Below are positions 28,096 through 36,237 of a stretch of 64,000 nucleotides of DNA, in pieces; position 1 is the first letter of the stretch, and each line of letters opens with the position of its first letter. The stretch is from Eubacteriales bacterium (GTDB lineage Bacteria; Bacillota; Clostridia; Lachnospirales; Lachnospiraceae). The notes beneath the pieces were generated by a model, which saw only the letters and a list, made by a program, of their open reading frames with translations, was not told the DNA's origin and ran no database searches. Where the stretch lies: assembly GCA_030531555.1 (NCBI GenBank), contig JAUNNI010000001.1:35887-99886 (forward strand), given 5' to 3'. Position numbers and translations under genes: made by a program.

Positions 28096-29234
28096 AAGCG
28101 AATAGAAGTGCAATGGCTCTTATTTTCCCTAATATTTATGATGGCCTTGTACCTGAACTTACAAGCGAACGTTTAATGGCATCCATTCCTTTCGGTGGCC
28201 GTTATCGTATGATCGACTTTATTCTTTCCAGCATGGTTAACAGTGGTATTGATAATGTATCTATTCTCGTTCGTGAAAACTATTTCTCTCTGATCGATCA
28301 TCTTGGATCAGGACGTGAATGGGATCTTGCACGCAAAAATGGTGGTTTAACAATCTTCCCTCCATTTGCTCAGAATACAATCTCTATCTCCAACGGCCGT
28401 GTAGAAGGTATTGAAAGTATTCTTGGTTTCATCAAGAATCAGAAAGAAAAGTATGTTGTAATTTCTGATACAAATATCGCTTACAACATTGACTTCGCTA
28501 AGATCATTGACGAACATATCAAGAATGGAGCTGACGTTACAGTTCTTTACAGCAAAACTGATATTCCTCAGGCTGCAAAAGATGCAATCGACACAAGCAA
28601 AGGTCTTTACTATACATTTGATCTTAATGATGACAGCACAATCAATAAGATTTCCATCAACAGCAAAGATGATGGTGTTCAGAATTTAAGCATGAATATT
28701 TACGTAATTGAACGTGAATTACTCATCGAAAAGATTCAGGATGCATATGTAAATGGTGGTAAATACTTCGAAAGAGATATCCTCATTCCACATCTTGACG
28801 AATTAAAGATCGTTGCTCGTGAATATGATGGATATATCGCTCGTGTATATGATATGGTTTCCTACTTCAATGAAAACATGAAGCTTCTTGATGATGAAAA
28901 TCTTGATGCTTTATTTGGAAAGAACCCAGTATATACAAAGATTCGTGATGATAACCCTACAAGATACATCGCTGGTGCAAAATCTGCTAATACATTAGTA
29001 GCTGATGGTTGTATCATCGAAGGTGAAGTTGAAAACTCCATTCTCTTCCGTGGTGTTAAAGTTGGTAAAGGTGCTATTGTTAAAAACTGTATCTTAATGC
29101 AGGATACTGTAATTGAAGCAGGTGCTAAAGTTGATCATGTGATCACAGATAAGAAGGTTACAATCTCTGCAGAGAAAGAAGTAAAAGGAACAGATACATT
29201 CCCAGTTTACATTTCTAAGAGAACAACTATCTAA
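28089..29234 (+). CDS. glgD: Glucose-1-phosphate adenylyltransferase, GlgD subunit
   Basis: A 381-residue paralogue of GlgC that lacks the pyrophosphate-binding GGxGxRL motif at its N-terminus (it reads [15 protein letters not shown]), as is normal for GlgD, a regulatory or non-catalytic partner. [24 protein letters not shown] and the C-terminal left-handed beta-helix repeats ([20 protein letters not shown]) are retained. It overlaps glgC by seven bases, so it is likely coupled. A terminator follows. Confidence 0.94.
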   Translation: MVKANRSAMALIFPNIYDGLVPELTSERLMASIPFGGRYRMIDFILSSMVNSGIDNVSILVRENYFSLIDHLGSGREWDLARKNGGLTIFPPFAQNTISISNGRVEGIESILGFIKNQKEKYVVISDTNIAYNIDFAKIIDEHIKNGADVTVLYSKTDIPQAAKDAIDTSKGLYYTFDLNDDSTINKISINSKDDGVQNLSMNIYVIERELLIEKIQDAYVNGGKYFERDILIPHLDELKIVAREYDGYIARVYDMVSYFNENMKLLDDENLDALFGKNPVYTKIRDDNPTRYIAGAKSANTLVADGCIIEGEVENSILFRGVKVGKGAIVKNCILMQDTVIEAGAKVDHVITDKKVTISAEKEVKGTDTFPVYISKRTTI

Positions 29235-29272
29235 TCGTATTAGTATATAATTAATATTATAACAAAAAGTGG

Positions 29273-29311
29273 TCAGAAAGTATAATTGTGTACTTTCTGA
29301 CCTTTTTTTAT
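29273..29311 (+). terminator. Terminator after glgCD
   Basis: GGTCAGAAAGTA (29273-29284) pairs perfectly with TACTTTCTGACC (29293-29304), followed by seven T. Confidence 0.93.
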
Positions 29312-29386
29312 GAATAGAAAATGATTAAATTAATTTAGGAATCATCAAAATTACCAAAAATAGCACTAGATATTTGTAATTAGTGG

Positions 29387-29395
29387 TGATATAAT
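29387..29395 (+). promoter_or_regulatory. Extended -10 candidate promoter of the dha operon
   Basis: TG-A-TATAAT reads as an extended -10 (29387-29395). An imperfect inverted repeat, TAGCACTA / TAGTGGT (29361-29387), lies just upstream. No good -35 is seen, and the assignment is weak. Confidence 0.35.
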
Positions 29396-29468
29396 AACGA
29401 TATGATTTAAATAAAATGATTTTTAGTAGTGCAAATTGCTTAAAAATTATTTTTGGGGGTGCAATATA

Positions 29469-30074
29469 ATGAAAAAAGAAGAATTTGTTATCAGAATTAC
29501 TCATGCATGTGAAGAAGTTCGTGCAGCTGAGCCATTGTTAACAGAAATCGATTCCAAGTTTGGTGATGCAGATCATGGTTATACCATGTCCAAAATTGCT
29601 ACTGTAATTGAAAATGCTGTAAAAGAATCTGATGGAAACATCAAAGAAATGATCGACGATGCTGCAATGGCAGTTATGGGCGAAAACGGTGGTAGCGCAG
29701 TTCCACTGTGGAACACATGGCTTGACGGTATGCAGGAAGGTGCTCCAGAAGCAGATGAAATGGATGCACAGCAGATCAAAGATATGTTCGCACGTGCTTT
29801 AGAAGAACTTGACGATATGTCTGGTGCTAAAGTTGGCGATAAGAGTATGATGGATGCTTTCATTCCTGCAACAGAAGCTATGGTTGCATGTGATGGTGAT
29901 GAACAGGCTATCTTCGAAGCAGGTGCTAAAGCTGCTGCAGAAGGCGCTGAGAACACAAAGAACTTTAAATCAAAATTTGGCCGTGCAAAATCCTATGGAG
30001 ATAAGACTATTGGTACACCTGACTGTGGTGCACTTTCTGCTTCTTTATTCTTTAAAGGATTGGCTAAACAATAA
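29469..30074 (+). CDS. dhaL: Dihydroxyacetone-kinase-type subunit DhaL
   Basis: A 201-residue nucleotide-binding subunit of the DhaK/DhaL kinase family. IDSKFGDADHGYTM near residue 25-40 matches the metal/ADP-binding GDGDHG motif, GENGGSAVPLWNTWLDG near 75-90 is the glycine loop, and KVGDKSMMDAFIPA is conserved. A PEP-dependent system would also need DhaM, which is not present in the window; it may be elsewhere. The ATG at 29469 follows GGGGGTG. It is transcribed with dhaK, an LsrF-like aldolase and a VOC protein. Confidence 0.88.
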   Translation: MKKEEFVIRITHACEEVRAAEPLLTEIDSKFGDADHGYTMSKIATVIENAVKESDGNIKEMIDDAAMAVMGENGGSAVPLWNTWLDGMQEGAPEADEMDAQQIKDMFARALEELDDMSGAKVGDKSMMDAFIPATEAMVACDGDEQAIFEAGAKAAAEGAENTKNFKSKFGRAKSYGDKTIGTPDCGALSASLFFKGLAKQ

Positions 30075-30103
30075 ATATTTTTCATATTGGGGGTAAAAAA
30101 ATT

Positions 30104-31099
30104 ATGATGAAAAAATTTATCAACGCACCAGAAACTGTAACAGATGAAGAATTAATCGGTATGGGGCTTGCTTTCCCTGACATTATCGAAGTAAAAGATC
30201 ATTTCGTAATCAGCAAAGCTTTAGCAGACGCTGACCGTGTTACAGTAGTTACATGTGGTGGATCCGGCCATGAACCTGCACAGAAAGGTTACGTTGGAGA
30301 AGGTATGCTTGATATCCAGGTTGATGGTGATATCTTTGCAGCTCCATCAGGACAGTTAGTATTCGAAGCATTAAAGATGGCAGATAAAGGACATGGTGTT
30401 CTTCTTCTTACTCTTGATTATGCTGGTGACCAGCTTGCTTGTAAACAGGCTATGAAACTTGCTAAAAAAGCAGGCATGAACGTTGCTCAGGTTGTAACAG
30501 GCGAAGAAATCCGTTACAGCGAAGAAATGGAAGACAACCATCGTGGTCTTGCTGGTTCCGTAGCTATGTATCACGTAGTTGCAGCAGCAGCTAGAGAAGG
30601 CAAGAGCCTTGAAGAAGTAGCAGCACTCGCTCAGAAATACACAGATCAGATGGCTTCTATCACAGTTAAAGTAACTGACGCTACACATCCTCAGACAGGT
30701 GCATCCTTCGGTGACCTTCAGGATACAGATCAGATGGAAATCGGTGCTGGTCAGCACGGTGAAGGCGGCGGAATCCGTGTTCCTATGGCTTCCTCCAAAG
30801 AAACAGTTGCTATGATCGCTCCTAAGCTCGTAGAACATATCGGACTTAAATCCGGCGACAAAGCTTTCGTTATGATTAATGGTTGTGGCGCTACAACAAT
30901 GATGGAAATGTGGATTGTTTACAAAGATACAGTTGAATACCTCAACAGCTTAGGTATCGAAGTAGTTGGTAACATGGTTGGTGAAATCCTTACCGTTCAG
31001 GAAGCAGGCGGATTCCAGATGAACATCGCTAAATACGATGATGAAATGGAACGTCTCTGGAATTCTCCAGTACATACACCATTCTTATTCAAAAAATAA
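30104..31099 (+). CDS. dhaK: Dihydroxyacetone-kinase-type subunit DhaK
   Basis: A 331-residue substrate-binding subunit. GGSGHEPAQKGYVGEGMLD near residue 50 is the conserved block, and the histidine that covalently holds the substrate hemiaminal in DhaK is in AGQHGEGGG near 220. Homologues phosphorylate dihydroxyacetone, but family members with other keto-sugar substrates such as erythrulose are known. The unusual partner set, an LsrF-type aldolase rather than glycerol dehydrogenase, argues for a different ketose here. Confidence 0.88.
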   Translation: MMKKFINAPETVTDEELIGMGLAFPDIIEVKDHFVISKALADADRVTVVTCGGSGHEPAQKGYVGEGMLDIQVDGDIFAAPSGQLVFEALKMADKGHGVLLLTLDYAGDQLACKQAMKLAKKAGMNVAQVVTGEEIRYSEEMEDNHRGLAGSVAMYHVVAAAAREGKSLEEVAALAQKYTDQMASITVKVTDATHPQTGASFGDLQDTDQMEIGAGQHGEGGGIRVPMASSKETVAMIAPKLVEHIGLKSGDKAFVMINGCGATTMMEMWIVYKDTVEYLNSLGIEVVGNMVGEILTVQEAGGFQMNIAKYDDEMERLWNSPVHTPFLFKK

Positions 31100-31131
31100 G
31101 ATAACAAATTATTGTTAGGAGTGATTATAAA

Positions 31132-32013
31132 ATGGCAGATGCAGTAGGCAATAAAGCAGCTCATGAATATTATTTAGATGTACCAGTTAAGAAAACACCT
31201 TTCTATGCAAAAGGTCTTAACAACACTGATTGGGGTATGAAAGATCGTTTAAGCCGTATCTTCCAGCCACAGTCTGGCAACACAGTTATGTTGGCTTTTG
31301 ACCATGGTTATTTCCAGGGACCAACAGCTGGTTTGGAACGTCTTGATGTTGTAATCGAAAATATCTGTGATCATGCAGATGTTTTAATGGCAACACGTGG
31401 TGCTCTTCGTTCCTGTATTTCTCCAACACATAACAAGGCTGTTTGTCTTCGTGCAACACATGATATGTCTGTATTATTCGAAGATTTAAGTACAGGTTCC
31501 GGTTTCTCTGTAGATATCGAAGATGCAATCCGTATGAACGCTTCTGCAATCGCAATGCAGTGCTTCGTAGGTGCAGCAGGTGAACGTGATTCTCTTGAGA
31601 ACCTTTGCCGTGCAGCTGACCTCGGATACAAATATGGTATCCCTGTTCTTGGCGTAACAGCAGTTGGTAAAGAAATGGCTCGTAACGCAAGATACTTCAG
31701 CTTAGCTTGCCGTATTTTAGCAGAAAATGGTGCTAGCTTTGTTAAAACATATTACTGTGACGACTTTGAAAAAGTTGTTGCAAGTTGTCCGGTTCCAATC
31801 GTTATTGCAGGCGGAAAGAAACTTCCAGAAGATGAAGCTCTTGAAATGGCTTACCGCGCAATCGCAAGTGGAGCAAACGGCGTTGATATGGGTCGTAACG
31901 TATTCCAGAGCGAACATCCAGTTGAGATGCTTCTTGCAATTCGTAAAGTTGTTCATGAAGGTTTCAATGGTAAACAGGCTTACGAATACTTCTTAGATTC
32001 CATTAATAAATAA
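31132..32013 (+). CDS. LsrF-like class I aldolase/thiolase (DhnA family)
   Basis: A 293-residue TIM barrel close to LsrF, the enzyme that processes phosphorylated autoinducer-2 breakdown products, and to archaeal-type class I FBP aldolases. LSRIFQPQSGNTVMLAFDHG near 40-60 and VKTYYCDDFEKVVASCPVPI near 200, which holds the Schiff-base lysine, are strongly LsrF-like, as is GANGVDMGRNVFQSEHP. Next to dhaK/dhaL, it may cleave a phosphorylated sugar that the kinase produces. No lsr transporter genes are present, so AI-2 is not implied. Confidence 0.85.
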   Translation: MADAVGNKAAHEYYLDVPVKKTPFYAKGLNNTDWGMKDRLSRIFQPQSGNTVMLAFDHGYFQGPTAGLERLDVVIENICDHADVLMATRGALRSCISPTHNKAVCLRATHDMSVLFEDLSTGSGFSVDIEDAIRMNASAIAMQCFVGAAGERDSLENLCRAADLGYKYGIPVLGVTAVGKEMARNARYFSLACRILAENGASFVKTYYCDDFEKVVASCPVPIVIAGGKKLPEDEALEMAYRAIASGANGVDMGRNVFQSEHPVEMLLAIRKVVHEGFNGKQAYEYFLDSINK

Positions 32014-32062
32014 TAAAACATCATATTATCGATTATATTAAAAAATAATAAAGTTTTAATGA

Positions 32063-32094
32063 TTTCCCGGATTCCATAATGGAATCCCGGGAAA
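32063..32094 (+). other. Strong intercistronic hairpin
   Basis: TTTCCCGGATTCCA (32063-32076) pairs with TGGAATCCCGGGAAA (32080-32094) with one bulged C; the loop is TAA. No T-run follows (GTAAAAAAGG), so an mRNA processing or stabilising element is likelier than a terminator. The VOC ribosome site is just after it. Confidence 0.55.
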
Positions 32095-32113
32095 GTAAAA
32101 AAGGAGGTATATT

Positions 32114-32437
32114 ATGTCTTGTGAATTCATTCATGTTGGTATCCCTATTACACACAAAAAACCTGGTATGGTATATAATGAATGGGGCAATTTCTGGGTA
32201 AATGAAAGTGTTGATGAATACGAATACAAGATTGAATATCTTAAATTCGAAGATGGAACACGTTTCCCTGACATCCTTAATAAACAGCCTCACGTAGCTT
32301 ATGCAGTAGATTGCATCGAAACATATTCTGACAAAGCAGATCGTATTATCTTTGGACCAGAAAGACTTGATGAAAATACTCGTTTAGCATTCGTTATCGT
32401 TGATGATACAATCATCGAACTTTTCGAACAGAAATAA
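32114..32437 (+). CDS. Small VOC-like protein in the dha/LsrF unit
   Basis: A 107-residue protein. It opens CEFIHVGIPITHKK, resembling the first strand of VOC-fold proteins (xHIGIPT). It also contains HVAYAVDCIE and ends VIVDDTIIELFEQ, like the second half of a VOC domain. It is short, and no metal-binding residues can be fixed by eye. Its position after the LsrF-like gene suggests an isomerase or epimerase in the same pathway, which is inferred, not shown. Its ribosome site, AAGGAGGTA, is strong. Confidence 0.65.
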   Translation: MSCEFIHVGIPITHKKPGMVYNEWGNFWVNESVDEYEYKIEYLKFEDGTRFPDILNKQPHVAYAVDCIETYSDKADRIIFGPERLDENTRLAFVIVDDTIIELFEQK

Positions 32438-32478
32438 TCGATATTGGAATTTATTTCAAAATTATTATGTAATAACTT

Positions 32479-32507
32479 GGCCTGACACTTTTGTGTCAGG
32501 CCTTTTT
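32479..32507 (+). terminator. Terminator of the dha/LsrF operon
   Basis: GGCCTGACAC pairs perfectly with GTGTCAGGCC around TTTT, followed by a T-run. Confidence 0.93.
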
Positions 32508-32628
32508 ATGATTTTATATTCATTTTTTATTATGGATCCACTAATAAAACCATTTTTATCAATTTATGAATATGGTAAAATTAATTTACATTATTAGTAG
32601 ATAGCGTTTTTATTAGGGGGAATATAAA

Positions 32629-34236
32629 ATGAAAAAATTGGCGATCTTACTAAGTACTTTTATATTAGGATGTTCACTTATGGCATGTAATGATGCAAGT
32701 GGAATTACGGAACAAACTACGGAATTTATGACAGAATCAACCCAAATTGACGAGATGAATTCCCAACAATTACCAGATCAGACAGAGAATAACGAGATTC
32801 TTTCTCTTGCAACTTGTACCATAAAAAATTACGAATATAGTGAAGAATACGATAAAATTATTGCAAATGTTTCCTATCCTTCTTTTTCCTTACAAGGAGA
32901 ATGGCAGGAAAAACATCTAGCCTTGAATAAAATATTGAACACAATCAATGCAGTGAAAAAGACAAAGCAGTTAGAAGAATATCACTCTTTTTTACAACAG
33001 GCAAAAGAAGATCTTTCAGAGAATCCTGATAGTTTTTATCCATACGAGTTTAATGAAAGTGTCTTAGTTCGAAGAGCAGATCAGAATTCTTTGAGTCTTT
33101 TATTTTCAGGCTCATCCTATGCAGGTGGGGCACATGGCGATTATTATCTGTGGGGAGAGAACTACGAGCCTTCTACTGGTGCAAGAATCAAGCTTCGCAG
33201 TGTGGTTTCAGACATGGAAGTTTTGAAAAAGCAAGTGGAAGAGCAATTGGATCATTATTGGTCAGATGCAGGATTTTATGATGATTTAGATCATCTTTTG
33301 GCAGATCGATTTGATTCGGACAATGAAGATGATCTATCATGGACCATTGATTATAATGGTCTGACTTTCTATTTTAACCCTTATGATATTGCTCCAAATG
33401 CTTCTGGAATTCAGATTGTTACCATTCCATTCACGGGCAATGAAGATATTTTTCAGGAAAAATATTTGAATGTACCAAAGGAATATGGAATACAATTAAC
33501 TTGTGTCGATCCATTTTTCTATGACTTGGATGAAGATGGGGAAGCAGAGAAGATTAGTATATACGGTGAAAAAAACGAATATGGTTACTATGTCAATCAT
33601 AAAATATGTGTGAATGATGAAGAATATGACTTTGAAATGGAAGGCTTCAGTGTAGAACCAACTTTTATTCATAAGGAGGATGGAGGAAGCTATCTCTATA
33701 TTCAGACACTTTCAGATAATGATTATCGTCTTCTTTCTATATATCGTCTTGGGAAAGGTGCGAAAATGGCTGAAAAGCTTGAAACAATCGGCGCAGGGTA
33801 TGAATCAATTATCCCAGAAGAGGAAGAAGGACCATATTTACAGATGGCTCTCTTAGATCCAAAATCTTTTGTTTTAGAAACACCAACGGACATACTTTCT
33901 ACCAGAAGTGGAATCAAACATTATTACATGGATGAAAATGGACTTCCTTTGACGGATGATCCAATCTATCATATGAAAGAAGGAATTACATTTACTGTGA
34001 AAAGAGATTTTGATGCAGAGCTTTTTGATTTAGAGAGCGGTAGTGTTGGAGAGCAGGTAAAAGTAGGAGAAGGAAGCAAGGTTGTATATTATGCAACAGA
34101 TAATGTGGAATATGGATTTCTCCTTCTGGAAGATGACAGAATTGTAAGAGTTAAGGTCAATCGCAGTGAATGGCCAATTACCATAAAGGGTGTAGAGATT
34201 GAAGATATCTTTGACGGTATTGTATTTGCAGGATAA
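32629..34236 (+). CDS. Lipoprotein with DUF4163/DUF3298-type (RsiV-like) domain
   Basis: A 535-residue exported lipoprotein. The N-terminal signal carries lipobox LMAC near residues 17-20, followed by a Thr/Ser/Glu-rich linker. From about 60 to 270 there is the DUF4163/DUF3298 arrangement, including LFSGSSYAGGAHGDYYLWGE, the characteristic GGAHG block. The C-terminal ~265 residues (VDPFFYDLDEDGEAEKISIY and onwards) look beta-rich with a DxDxDG-like loop, function unknown. It is monocistronic, behind AGGGGG and with a terminator. No paired sigma factor is visible. Confidence 0.8.
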   Translation: MKKLAILLSTFILGCSLMACNDASGITEQTTEFMTESTQIDEMNSQQLPDQTENNEILSLATCTIKNYEYSEEYDKIIANVSYPSFSLQGEWQEKHLALNKILNTINAVKKTKQLEEYHSFLQQAKEDLSENPDSFYPYEFNESVLVRRADQNSLSLLFSGSSYAGGAHGDYYLWGENYEPSTGARIKLRSVVSDMEVLKKQVEEQLDHYWSDAGFYDDLDHLLADRFDSDNEDDLSWTIDYNGLTFYFNPYDIAPNASGIQIVTIPFTGNEDIFQEKYLNVPKEYGIQLTCVDPFFYDLDEDGEAEKISIYGEKNEYGYYVNHKICVNDEEYDFEMEGFSVEPTFIHKEDGGSYLYIQTLSDNDYRLLSIYRLGKGAKMAEKLETIGAGYESIIPEEEEGPYLQMALLDPKSFVLETPTDILSTRSGIKHYYMDENGLPLTDDPIYHMKEGITFTVKRDFDAELFDLESGSVGEQVKVGEGSKVVYYATDNVEYGFLLLEDDRIVRVKVNRSEWPITIKGVEIEDIFDGIVFAG

Positions 34237-34256
34237 AATGAAGAGTAGATAAGATG

Positions 34257-34319
34257 AAAAAATAAAGAAGACGGAATCCATTTGATTTGAAGAGAGTCAA
34301 TGGACATCCGTCTTTTTTC
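34257..34319. terminator. Bidirectional terminator
   Basis: AAGACGGA (34268-34275) pairs with TCCGTCTT (34307-34314), with TCCATT/AATGGA inside. T follows on the plus strand and an A-run precedes it, so it can serve both the lipoprotein gene and the minus-strand phosphatase gene. Confidence 0.8.
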
Positions 34320-34338
34320 ATTTTATGTAATAAGCTGA

Positions 34339-34995
34339 TTATTTGAAATAAGGGCTATCTTCCGGTCTTGGACGTTTTGCGCCGATTGGAAGAAATCTTG
34401 TGAACTGGAATTTCTGATTAGTAAACCAAGCATCGGTATCAATGATAACTTCGTATCCCATTCCGTTTGGACAGAGAATAAAACTACGCATATCTTCATC
34501 GGTTTCAAGGCAGGACATCATTAGATTATAGAGAATATCCGCATGGGCAACTACGGCAACATTGGTTAATCCATCTTCAATACAGCGAGTAATCACTCTT
34601 GTGATAGCAGAACGAATACGGAAGCTTGCTTCTAGATAACTTTCGCCATTTGGATATTTGCAGGAAGGATCGCGATTAAACCATTTTTCTTCTCCAAAGA
34701 AATCAAGAAAATCTTTAACAGTAAGATTATCAAGATCACCGTAGTCCACTTCCCAAAGAGTATCAATGATTTCTGGGTCCATTCCAGGAAGGATCACGGA
34801 TGAAGTCATAAGACAACGGATGGCTGGACTGGAGAAAACTTTTTCCACTTCAGGATATTCATAGTTCTCTTTTAATTCATTTAATATCCCCATACCTTTT
34901 GGGCTGACCATAATATTCGTTTTTCCTACACAAAGCCCTTGTGAATTGGCTTTTGTTTCACCATGTCTATAAAATGCAATTTTCAATTGGCTCAT
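34339..34995 (-). CDS. Histidine phosphatase family protein
   Basis: A 218-residue phosphoglycerate-mutase-like phosphatase. The catalytic RHGE is in IAFYRHGETKANSQG at residues ~8-22, the second arginine region is SPAIRCLMTS near 55, and the second histidine is in VAVVAHADILYNLM near 150. Substrates range from sugar phosphates to alpha-ribazole phosphate, and nothing here fixes which. It starts after AAAAGGAGGG and is divergent from the PerR-like gene. Confidence 0.87.
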   Translation of the reverse strand: MSQLKIAFYRHGETKANSQGLCVGKTNIMVSPKGMGILNELKENYEYPEVEKVFSSPAIRCLMTSSVILPGMDPEIIDTLWEVDYGDLDNLTVKDFLDFFGEEKWFNRDPSCKYPNGESYLEASFRIRSAITRVITRCIEDGLTNVAVVAHADILYNLMMSCLETDEDMRSFILCPNGMGYEVIIDTDAWFTNQKFQFTRFLPIGAKRPRPEDSPYFK

Positions 34996-35061
34996 TGGAA
35001 GCCCTCCTTTTATTTTAAAAAAGTAATCTATACTAAAAATATAAAAAGTCTCGATATATTT

Positions 35062-35086
35062 CCCATTTTATAATACAATAAATGGG
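35062..35086. promoter_or_regulatory. Inverted repeat in the phosphatase/PerR divergent region
   Basis: CCCATTT and AAATGGG are separated by 11 bases. It lies between the two divergent genes, ~70 bases upstream of the minus-strand gene. The role is unknown; it could be an operator. Confidence 0.35.
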
Positions 35087-35116
35087 CAAAATATACAATA
35101 AAGAATCAATTTGTGC

Positions 35117-35145
35117 TTGATTTTCTAATTAATATAAGATATAAT
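35117..35145 (+). promoter_or_regulatory. Promoter of the PerR-like gene
   Basis: TTGATT (35117-35122), 17-base spacer, TATAAT (35140-35145). Confidence 0.75.
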
Positions 35146-35175
35146 CCTTATTAGGAATTGATGTTAATAAGGATT
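35143..35175 (+). promoter_or_regulatory. 11-bp-arm inverted repeat covering the start site and ribosome site of the PerR-like gene
   Basis: AATCCTTATTA (35143-35153) and TAATAAGGATT (35165-35175) are perfect complements with an 11-base loop. The right arm contains the AAGGA ribosome site (35169-35173). The repeat could be an autorepressor operator at the transcription start or, if fully transcribed, an RNA hairpin hiding the ribosome site. Confidence 0.55.
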
Positions 35176-35182
35176 GTTTGGA

Positions 35183-35572
35183 ATGAAAAGTAGAAACACA
35201 ATACAAAAAGATCTTGTCCTTAATTCTGTTAGAAAGTTAGGGAATCATCCATCAGCGGATGAAATATATTCCTTGATTATTCAAGACTATCCTAATATAG
35301 GAAAAGGAACCGTCTATCGTAATTTGAATAAGCTTGCAGAAGAGGGTGAAATATTAAAAATCGAGATTCCCAATGGTTCTGATCGTTTTGACCATACTAC
35401 GACAAAACATTTTCATGCCAGATGCATGGTTTGTGGCAGGATTCACGATGTGGAATTGATTAAGAGACTTGATATCATTGATCATCTTCGCGAGAAGAGT
35501 GGAATGAATATCATGGGATATGATTTATTATTTAAGGGAATTTGTTCTTCTTGTGAGGAACATAATATATAA
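35183..35572 (+). CDS. perR: Fur-family peroxide-responsive regulator (PerR-like)
   Basis: A 129-residue Fur/PerR-family repressor. A winged helix at residues ~5-75 (NHPSADEIYSLIIQDYPNIGKGTVYRNLNKLAEEGEI) is followed by the metal-binding dimerisation domain: the H-rich HFHARCMVCGRIHDVEL and a C-terminal CSSCEE, two CxxC pairs that hold structural zinc. PerR rather than Fur is inferred from the adjacent rubrerythrin. The ATG at 35183 fits the AAGGA site, while the TTG at 35174 is too close. The strong inverted repeat over its start suggests autoregulation. Confidence 0.8.
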   Translation: MKSRNTIQKDLVLNSVRKLGNHPSADEIYSLIIQDYPNIGKGTVYRNLNKLAEEGEILKIEIPNGSDRFDHTTTKHFHARCMVCGRIHDVELIKRLDIIDHLREKSGMNIMGYDLLFKGICSSCEEHNI

Positions 35573-35601
35573 ATTTATAGAATAGAAAGGAGGCCATTAA
35601 A

Positions 35602-36144
35602 ATGGCAACAAACAAATACGCTGGAACACAGACAGAAAAAAATTTACAGGAAGCATTTGCTGGAGAATCCCAGGCAAGAAATAAATACACTTATTTCGCT
35701 TCTGTAGCAAAAAAAGAAGGTTATGAACAGATGGCTGCTTTATTCCTTAAAACTGCAGATAACGAAAAAGAACATGCTAAAATGTGGTTCAAAGAACTCG
35801 CAGGTATCGGCGATACAAAAGCTAACTTAAAAGAAGCAGCAGATGGTGAAAACTACGAATGGACAGATATGTATGAAGGTTTTGCTAAAACAGCTGAAGA
35901 AGAAGGCTTCACAGCACTTGCTAAAAAGTTCAGAATGGTTGCAGCAATCGAAAAACATCATGAAGAAAGATATCGTGCACTTCTTAACAACATTGAAACA
36001 GCTCAGGTATTCGAAAAATCTGAAGTTAAAGTTTGGGAATGCAGAAACTGTGGTCATATCGTAGTTGGAACAAGTGCTCCTAAAGCATGTCCAGCATGTG
36101 CTCATCCACAGAGCTTCTTCGAAATCAACGCTGAAAACTACTAA
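35602..36144 (+). CDS. rbr: Rubrerythrin
   Basis: A 180-residue non-haem diiron peroxidase that protects anaerobes from hydrogen peroxide. The ferritin-like domain carries [14 protein letters not shown] and NEKEHAKMW, then EKHHEERY, all iron ligands. The C-terminal rubredoxin-like domain has CRNCGH and CPACAHP. It begins 29 bases after the PerR-like gene, behind AAAGGAGGC, so the two are likely one transcript. Length and both domains are normal. Confidence 0.96.
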   Translation: MATNKYAGTQTEKNLQEAFAGESQARNKYTYFASVAKKEGYEQMAALFLKTADNEKEHAKMWFKELAGIGDTKANLKEAADGENYEWTDMYEGFAKTAEEEGFTALAKKFRMVAAIEKHHEERYRALLNNIETAQVFEKSEVKVWECRNCGHIVVGTSAPKACPACAHPQSFFEINAENY

Positions 36145-36196
36145 GATTTTCTGCCAGAGATTTTGATTTTCTGAAAAATATATAGTTAATAATATA

Positions 36197-36235
36197 AAAA
36201 ACTCGCAATAACTGATTGTTATTGCGAGTTTTTTT
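36197..36235. terminator. Bidirectional terminator
   Basis: AACTCGCAATAAC (36200-36212) pairs perfectly with GTTATTGCGAGTT (36218-36230), with T after it and A before it. It serves rbr and the convergent EIIC gene. Confidence 0.93.
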
Positions 36236-36237
36236 GC

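Noticed and set aside
32400-32597. 65-codon frame after the VOC-like gene
   Set aside because: Begins inside the previous gene and crosses its strong terminator.
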